Shown: positions 5,873-10,137 of the stretch, piece after piece | Position numbering within the stretch: the stretch's first letter is position 1 | How the letters are laid out: each line of letters begins with the position of its first letter | DNA from: Gammaproteobacteria bacterium | Lineage (GTDB): Bacteria; Pseudomonadota; Gammaproteobacteria; UBA4575 | Length of the DNA stretch: 10,137 bases | Direction of reading: 5' to 3' | NCBI GenBank assembly: GCA_028281205.1 | Contig: JANQKJ010000129.1 | Coordinates: 1 to 10,137 of the forward strand | Program-made: the position numbers and the translations under genes | Notes under the pieces: generated by a model | The model's database searches: none | What the model was told of the DNA's origin: nothing | What the model saw: the letters and a program-made list of their open reading frames with translations, nothing else

Positions 5873-7204
5873 CTATTTTTGATCTTTACTACGTAGTCGT
5901 TGCAACATTTCTTTAATTTTTATCTCAAGGCCGCGATCGACTGGTGAATAATACCTTGTACCATAAAGCTCTTCAGGAAAATAGTTTTCCCCACTCGCAT
6001 AACCATCTTCTTCATTATGTGCATAACGATAGTCTTTGCCATAATCCAGTTCTTTCATGAGTTTAGTAGGCGCATTGCGTAAATGCATGGGCACTTCGAG
6101 AGTGCCTTTTTGCTTAGCATCTTGCATAGCTTGATTGAATGCCATATAGACAGCATTACTCTTAGGCGCACAGGCTAAAAACACAATCGCATGTGCAATC
6201 GCTAACTCACCTTCTGGTGTACCTAGCCGCGTGTATGCATCCCAGGCATTTAAAGCAATCTGTAAGCCACGCGGGTCGGCGTTACCAATATCTTCTGAGG
6301 CTATACGCACAACACGCCTGGCGATGTAAATGGGGTCGCACCCTCCATCCAGCATACGGCTATACCAATATAACGCCGCGTCTGGATCCGTGCCTCGAAC
6401 AGATTTATGTAACGCGGATATTAAATCGTAAAAGTACTCACCTTTGTTATCAAAACGACGCAAGCTGCTTTGAGTTACTTGCTCAATTACCTGTTGGTCA
6501 ATGATCTTGCAGTCGTCCTGTTCTTTGGCTAGGTCACTTGCTACTTCTAGTAATGTTAATGCCCTTCTTGCATCGCCATCTGCCGCAGTAGCCAGCATAT
6601 CTATTAAACTTTCTTCAATATGAATTTGTTGCTCGCCCAATCCACGTTGCGCATCGTTAAGTGCTTCCTGCAAACAATCACTGATATCTTCAACTTCAAG
6701 ACGTTTCAACACATAGGTACGCATACGTGATAGCAACGCATTATTTAACTCAAACGATGGATTTTCAGTAGTTGCGCCTATGAAACAAACCGTACCGTTT
6801 TCTATGTGTGGCAGAAAAGCATCTTGTTGCGATTTATTGAAACGGTGCACCTCATCAACAAATAACACAGTAGTAGGATATTGCTCAGCTTGATATTGTT
6901 TCGCCTGATCTATCGCCGCTCTAATTTCCTTTACACCACTTAGCACTGCAGACAGAGATATAAATGGCACTTTGCAATGCACAGAAATTAAATGTGCAAT
7001 AGTCGTTTTACCAGTACCTGGCGGGCCCCATAACACCATAGAATGAGGCCGCCCAGAATCTATTGCCGCGCGTAAGGGAGAATTTTCTTTTAATAAATGT
7101 GGCTGACCGACAAATTCATCCACATTACGCGGACGCATGCGATCAGCTAGAGGCCGATAATGTTGTTCACTTGACTGTGCGAATAAATCGTTGCTTGATG
7201 ACAT
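5873..7204 (-). CDS. rarA: Replication-associated recombination protein RarA (MgsA)
   Basis: AAA+ ATPase related to clamp-loader subunits and to eukaryotic WRNIP1/Mgs1; it acts as a tetramer on DNA at stalled or collapsed forks and interacts with SSB. The 443 aa are close to the E. coli protein (447). The N terminus carries RPLADRMRPRNVDEFVGQ (17-34). Walker A is GPPGTGKT (60-67), Walker B VLFVDEVH (113-120), sensor 1 GATTENPS (143-150) and the arginine-finger region LLSRMR (158-163); DGDARRAL marks the sensor-2 helix. The C-terminal tetramerisation part has the typical GGCDPIYIARRVVRIASEDIG and, near the end, YRYAHNEEDGYASGENYFPEEL. It starts 9 nt after the lolA stop with no Shine-Dalgarno site and behind a small hairpin, which points to coupling with lolA translation. 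No lesions are seen. Confidence 0.97.
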   Translation of the reverse strand: MSSSNDLFAQSSEQHYRPLADRMRPRNVDEFVGQPHLLKENSPLRAAIDSGRPHSMVLWGPPGTGKTTIAHLISVHCKVPFISLSAVLSGVKEIRAAIDQAKQYQAEQYPTTVLFVDEVHRFNKSQQDAFLPHIENGTVCFIGATTENPSFELNNALLSRMRTYVLKRLEVEDISDCLQEALNDAQRGLGEQQIHIEESLIDMLATAADGDARRALTLLEVASDLAKEQDDCKIIDQQVIEQVTQSSLRRFDNKGEYFYDLISALHKSVRGTDPDAALYWYSRMLDGGCDPIYIARRVVRIASEDIGNADPRGLQIALNAWDAYTRLGTPEGELAIAHAIVFLACAPKSNAVYMAFNQAMQDAKQKGTLEVPMHLRNAPTKLMKELDYGKDYRYAHNEEDGYASGENYFPEELYGTRYYSPVDRGLEIKIKEMLQRLRSKDQK

Positions 7205-7205
7205 A

Positions 7206-7220
7206 GCGCTACGTTAGCGC
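7206..7220 (-). promoter_or_regulatory. Small hairpin at the lolA-rarA junction
   Basis: The minus strand reads GCGCTA-ACG-TAGCGC, a 6-bp perfect stem with a 3-nt loop. It contains the lolA stop codon (TAA, 7216-7214) and ends one base before the rarA ATG, exactly where a Shine-Dalgarno site would be. It has no U tract, so it is not a terminator. A ribosome finishing lolA would melt it, which would couple rarA translation to lolA; that role is inferred. Confidence 0.3.
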
Positions 7221-7858
7221 GGTGAACCAATGACATCAACACCATCAGGAATATAAAATTTAAAGCGCGAGTCTGGTAAGTTCGCGTCAGTATTAATATC
7301 CGAGAAACGAATAATAGTTTGTTGATCAAAATGATCATGCAGTTTCATTTCGCGTATTAAATTACCATCAAGACCAATTTCAATGCGATAAAATTCTGTA
7401 TCTTGGATTTTTGGCACCAGTGCTATCCATTCCAGGCCAAATGATTCTGGCATTTCTCTGATTTCAAAATCTTCCGACAAAGGTTTTAAATCCGTGAGTA
7501 AAATAATCGGTGCATTACCTAATGCTTCTTCAATCGGCTGCACAGTGGCCTGAGCCAAATCTAAATCAAATAACCATAGGTTTTTACCGTCCGCAATAAT
7601 TTGCTGCGAATAAGGTGGATCATAATGCCAACGAAAACGCCCCGGCTTCTTTAATTCAAAAATGCCTTTTGCTTCTTGTATGACTTCACCCTGTGTACCA
7701 ACAACTTCTTGGTAAAAATTTGCTTTGAGGCTAGTCAGGCCTTTAAGTGATTCGAATAACTTCTGCTCAGTCGTTTGAGCATTGAGTGTGAAGGTACATA
7801 ATAAAAGCACACATAAACTGATAGTGCTGCACAGGCGCATAGCAATTAACCTAAACAT
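7214..7858 (-). CDS. lolA: Outer-membrane lipoprotein carrier protein LolA
   Basis: Periplasmic chaperone that accepts lipoproteins from the LolCDE transporter in the inner membrane and hands them to LolB at the outer membrane. The protein (214 aa from this start) opens with a signal peptide: hydrophobic core ISLCVLLLCTFTLNA and a likely cleavage after LNA. The mature part shows the LolA pattern LKANFYQEV, then GIFELKKPGRFRWHYDPPYSQQIIADGKNLWLFD, the region that forms the hydrophobic beta-sheet cavity with its aromatic residues and Arg, and C-terminal FKFYIPDGVDVI. The second in-frame ATG at 7840 has AGG 9 nt upstream and also leaves a normal 21-residue signal peptide, so it may be the true start; the first ATG has no ribosome site. 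It lies 39 nt after ftsK and 9 nt before rarA, the usual gammaproteobacterial order. Confidence 0.93.
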   Translation of the reverse strand: MFRLIAMRLCSTISLCVLLLCTFTLNAQTTEQKLFESLKGLTSLKANFYQEVVGTQGEVIQEAKGIFELKKPGRFRWHYDPPYSQQIIADGKNLWLFDLDLAQATVQPIEEALGNAPIILLTDLKPLSEDFEIREMPESFGLEWIALVPKIQDTEFYRIEIGLDGNLIREMKLHDHFDQQTIIRFSDINTDANLPDSRFKFYIPDGVDVIGSPR

Positions 7859-7897
7859 AATGAATTAGAACAACCAGAAGTGGTTTAGTTCGGCGCG

Positions 7898-10137
7898 TTA
7901 ATTTGGTATTGGTGGTGGCGCGAGCACTTCTCTTGTTCCGTTGGATTGTACCTCAGAAACAACACCACTGTTTTCCATTTCTTCGATCATGCGTGCGGCA
8001 CGGTTATAACCAACTTTTAAACGCCGCTGTACGTAGGAGATAGAGGCTTTACGTGTTTCAGTGACGATGGCAACGGCTTGATCATACAATGGATCATAGT
8101 CGTCACTATTTTGCTGTATGGGCTCAAGGCCTGGAATTGCATCACCGCCTGTGACTGGATCCTGGAGAATTTCTTGCAAGTAGTTAGGTTCACTTTTCTC
8201 ACGCAAGTAGTCGCATACTTTGTGAACTTCTTGATCGGACACAAAAGCGCCGTGCACACGCTCTGGTATTGATGTTCCTGGAGGCAGATAAAGCATATCA
8301 CCATGTCCAAGCAACTGTTCCGCGCCCATTTGATCTAGAATCGTCCTTGAGTCAACTTTAGAAGATACCTGGAATGCAATTCTGGTAGGAATGTTGGCTT
8401 TAATTAAACCGGTGATTACATCCACCGATGGTCGTTGTGTAGCAAGAACTAAGTGTATCCCTGCGGCACGTGCCTTTTGTGCCAAACGTGCAATTAGCTC
8501 TTCAACTTTTTTACCTACCACCATCATCATGTCAGCAAATTCGTCTACCACGATAACAATGACAGGTAACTTATTTAATTCTTCTGGTTCAACATTTTCT
8601 GAAAGTTGATCATTTGGATTAAATAAAGGATCAAGTATAGGTTCACCCGTGCTTTTAGCTTCTTCGACCTTTGCATTGTATCCGGCAATGTTTCTCACTC
8701 CTAACGCCGACATCAACTTATAACGTCGTTCCATTTCACCAACACACCAACGCAATGCATTGGATGCTTCTTTCATATCGGTGACTACGGGTGTTAATAA
8801 ATGAGGAATACCTCCATAAACACTTAATTCAAGCATTTTGGGGTCAATAAGTATCAAGCGAACATCGGCAGGCGACGCTTTATATAATAAACTTAATAAC
8901 ATGGCATTTACGCCCACCGATTTCCCTGAACCGGTAGTACCCGCGACCAGTAGATGTGGCATTGCAGCAAGGTTAGCAATTACGGGTTGGCCACTAATAT
9001 CTTTTCCCAGGCCTAATGTCAGCGGAGATTGAGACTCATCATATTCACTGGATTGCAATATCTCGCTGAGAGAAATCATTTCTCTTTGTTCATTAGGGAT
9101 TTCTAAACCAACCGATGGTTTACCCGGAATGACTTCGACTATGCGCACACTGACAACTGATAGGGCACGTGCTAAATCTTTTGCAAGTGCAGATACTTTA
9201 CTTACCTTAACACCTGGAGCCAGCATTAATTCAAAACGCGTTACGATGGGCCCTGGATGCACTTCACTTACATCGGCCTCAATTCCAAAGTCTAATAATT
9301 TAAGCTCTACTTGGCGCGATAATGCTTCCAGTGCTTTTTCAGAATATCCTGTACTCTGCTCGATTACGGGGTCAAGCATAGTAAGTGGAGGCAGCTCACC
9401 AGTAGACTTGCCTTCAAATAATGGAATTTGTTTTTCTCTTTGCGCACGTTGACTTACAGGTACTTGCCCAAGTGTGGGTTCAATACGCGGTTTTTTACGC
9501 AGTTTCGACTCAATGATCTTTTTCTTAATGGTAACAGGACGTTCAATTAGACTATCCTGTTGTGCACGTCTTTTTTCTAATAGTATATTAAAGATCATGC
9601 GCAGCTGCCTAGATACATACTCATAACCAAGAATAGTCATTTTACCGGTGTTATCAATCACTTTTAACCACGACAAGCTGGTGAAAATAGTGATACCTGC
9701 AAAGAATAATGCTAGGAGTAAAATCGTCGTTCCTATGTAACTAAAGGCAAGCACAAACGCACTGGCAACTAAATTACCTAATACACCGCCAGCATCTGAA
9801 GGCAGAAAATTTTGATCAAAATGCAGTGAAGCTAAACCACACCCGGCAATTAACGTCAGAATAAACCCACCCCAACGAATACCCAACAAATGGTAATCAG
9901 TTTCACCTTTTTCGTTTACTTCCCGATAGAGTAGCCAACCGCTATAGGCCACCATTAAGGGGGCGAGGTAGGCAAGGTAACCAAATAAAAATAAGAATAA
10001 ATCTGCAAAAAATGCACCCGCAGATCCACCCATATTGGAAATTTCCGCAGTAGTCCCACTGACTGACCAACCCGGATCAGTTCTATCAAAACTGACTAGC
10101 GCCATTAATAAGTAGACGCCCACGGCGACAAGTACCA
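7898..10137 (-). CDS. ftsK: DNA translocase FtsK, 5' end cut by the window edge
   Basis: Septum-anchored hexameric DNA pump that clears the chromosome terminus from the division site and activates XerCD at dif. The frame stays open to the right edge; the visible part starts inside the first membrane helix (VLVAVGVYLLMALVSF, then DPGWS as in E. coli FtsK), so the true start and cytoplasmic N terminus lie outside. The GTG at 10123 is only an internal Val. Counting from that codon, the four-helix membrane domain covers about 1-155. A short charged linker (about 185-245) replaces the several-hundred-residue linker of E. coli. The motor follows: Walker A GTTGSGKS (395-402), Walker B VIVIVVDEFADMM (521-533) and ATQRPSVDVITG (561-572). 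The winged-helix gamma domain (about 680-735, with VQRRLKVGYNRAARMIEEME) reads KOPS sites. About 746 codons are visible; short-linker FtsK proteins are usually near 770-800 aa. Confidence 0.97.
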   Translation of the reverse strand, partial: VLVAVGVYLLMALVSFDRTDPGWSVSGTTAEISNMGGSAGAFFADLFLFLFGYLAYLAPLMVAYSGWLLYREVNEKGETDYHLLGIRWGGFILTLIAGCGLASLHFDQNFLPSDAGGVLGNLVASAFVLAFSYIGTTILLLALFFAGITIFTSLSWLKVIDNTGKMTILGYEYVSRQLRMIFNILLEKRRAQQDSLIERPVTIKKKIIESKLRKKPRIEPTLGQVPVSQRAQREKQIPLFEGKSTGELPPLTMLDPVIEQSTGYSEKALEALSRQVELKLLDFGIEADVSEVHPGPIVTRFELMLAPGVKVSKVSALAKDLARALSVVSVRIVEVIPGKPSVGLEIPNEQREMISLSEILQSSEYDESQSPLTLGLGKDISGQPVIANLAAMPHLLVAGTTGSGKSVGVNAMLLSLLYKASPADVRLILIDPKMLELSVYGGIPHLLTPVVTDMKEASNALRWCVGEMERRYKLMSALGVRNIAGYNAKVEEAKSTGEPILDPLFNPNDQLSENVEPEELNKLPVIVIVVDEFADMMMVVGKKVEELIARLAQKARAAGIHLVLATQRPSVDVITGLIKANIPTRIAFQVSSKVDSRTILDQMGAEQLLGHGDMLYLPPGTSIPERVHGAFVSDQEVHKVCDYLREKSEPNYLQEILQDPVTGGDAIPGLEPIQQNSDDYDPLYDQAVAIVTETRKASISYVQRRLKVGYNRAARMIEEMENSGVVSEVQSNGTREVLAPPPIPN

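Noticed and set aside
9129..9452. A 107-codon plus-strand frame opposite ftsK
   Set aside because: It is fully antisense to the conserved FtsK beta/alpha region, with Ser/Thr-rich random composition and no ribosome site; the same applies to the 103-codon plus-strand frame at 6193-6504 opposite rarA and the minus-strand frame at 2706-3020 opposite glcE/glcF.
10121..10123. GTG as the start codon of ftsK
   Set aside because: The frame continues open to the window edge (VLVAV before it) and the position falls inside the first membrane helix when compared with E. coli FtsK, so the gene is simply cut.

Overview
The window looks like chromosomal DNA of a gammaproteobacterium, AT-rich (roughly 40% GC judged by eye). 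The main reason is the block ftsK-lolA-rarA on the minus strand, with a crcB gene in the same orientation further left; the order ftsK-lolA-rarA-(crcB)-serS is familiar from Pseudomonas-like gammaproteobacteria. I cannot name a genus. No rRNA, tRNA, CRISPR array, insertion sequence or phage gene is visible.

Layout. Positions 1-261 (minus) hold the first 87 codons of crcB (fluoride channel), cut by the left edge. Diverging from it after only 25 bp is a tightly packed plus-strand group: glcD (287-1792), glcE (1799-2860), glcF (2866-4050) and a CPA2-type cation:proton antiporter (4065-5243). GlcDEF form the membrane-associated, respiratory-chain-linked glycolate oxidase that converts glycolate to glyoxylate. 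A strong bidirectional hairpin terminator (5285-5314) separates this group from the minus-strand genes to its right.

The 303-bp stretch between the antiporter and the next long gene (5244-5546) is not empty. Reading leftward it has a good sigma70-type promoter (5476-5503), a Shine-Dalgarno site, a 32-codon reading frame for a very hydrophobic, probably single-pass membrane peptide (5335-5433), and then the shared terminator. This compact, self-contained unit is the most interesting unexplained element in the window. An 8-bp inverted repeat overlaps its -35 box.

Further right, all on the minus strand and in transcription order from the right edge, are ftsK (5'-truncated by the window edge), lolA, rarA and an unrecognised 103-aa protein with a Ser/Pro/Ala linker and an aromatic C-terminal tail. 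Gaps of 39, 9 and 14 nt suggest one transcription unit. FtsK handles terminus segregation at the septum, LolA ferries outer-membrane lipoproteins through the periplasm, and RarA acts at stalled replication forks: a housekeeping cell-cycle and envelope cluster. The glcDEF-antiporter group appears to sit, in reverse orientation, between rarA and crcB, where related genomes have those two genes adjacent.
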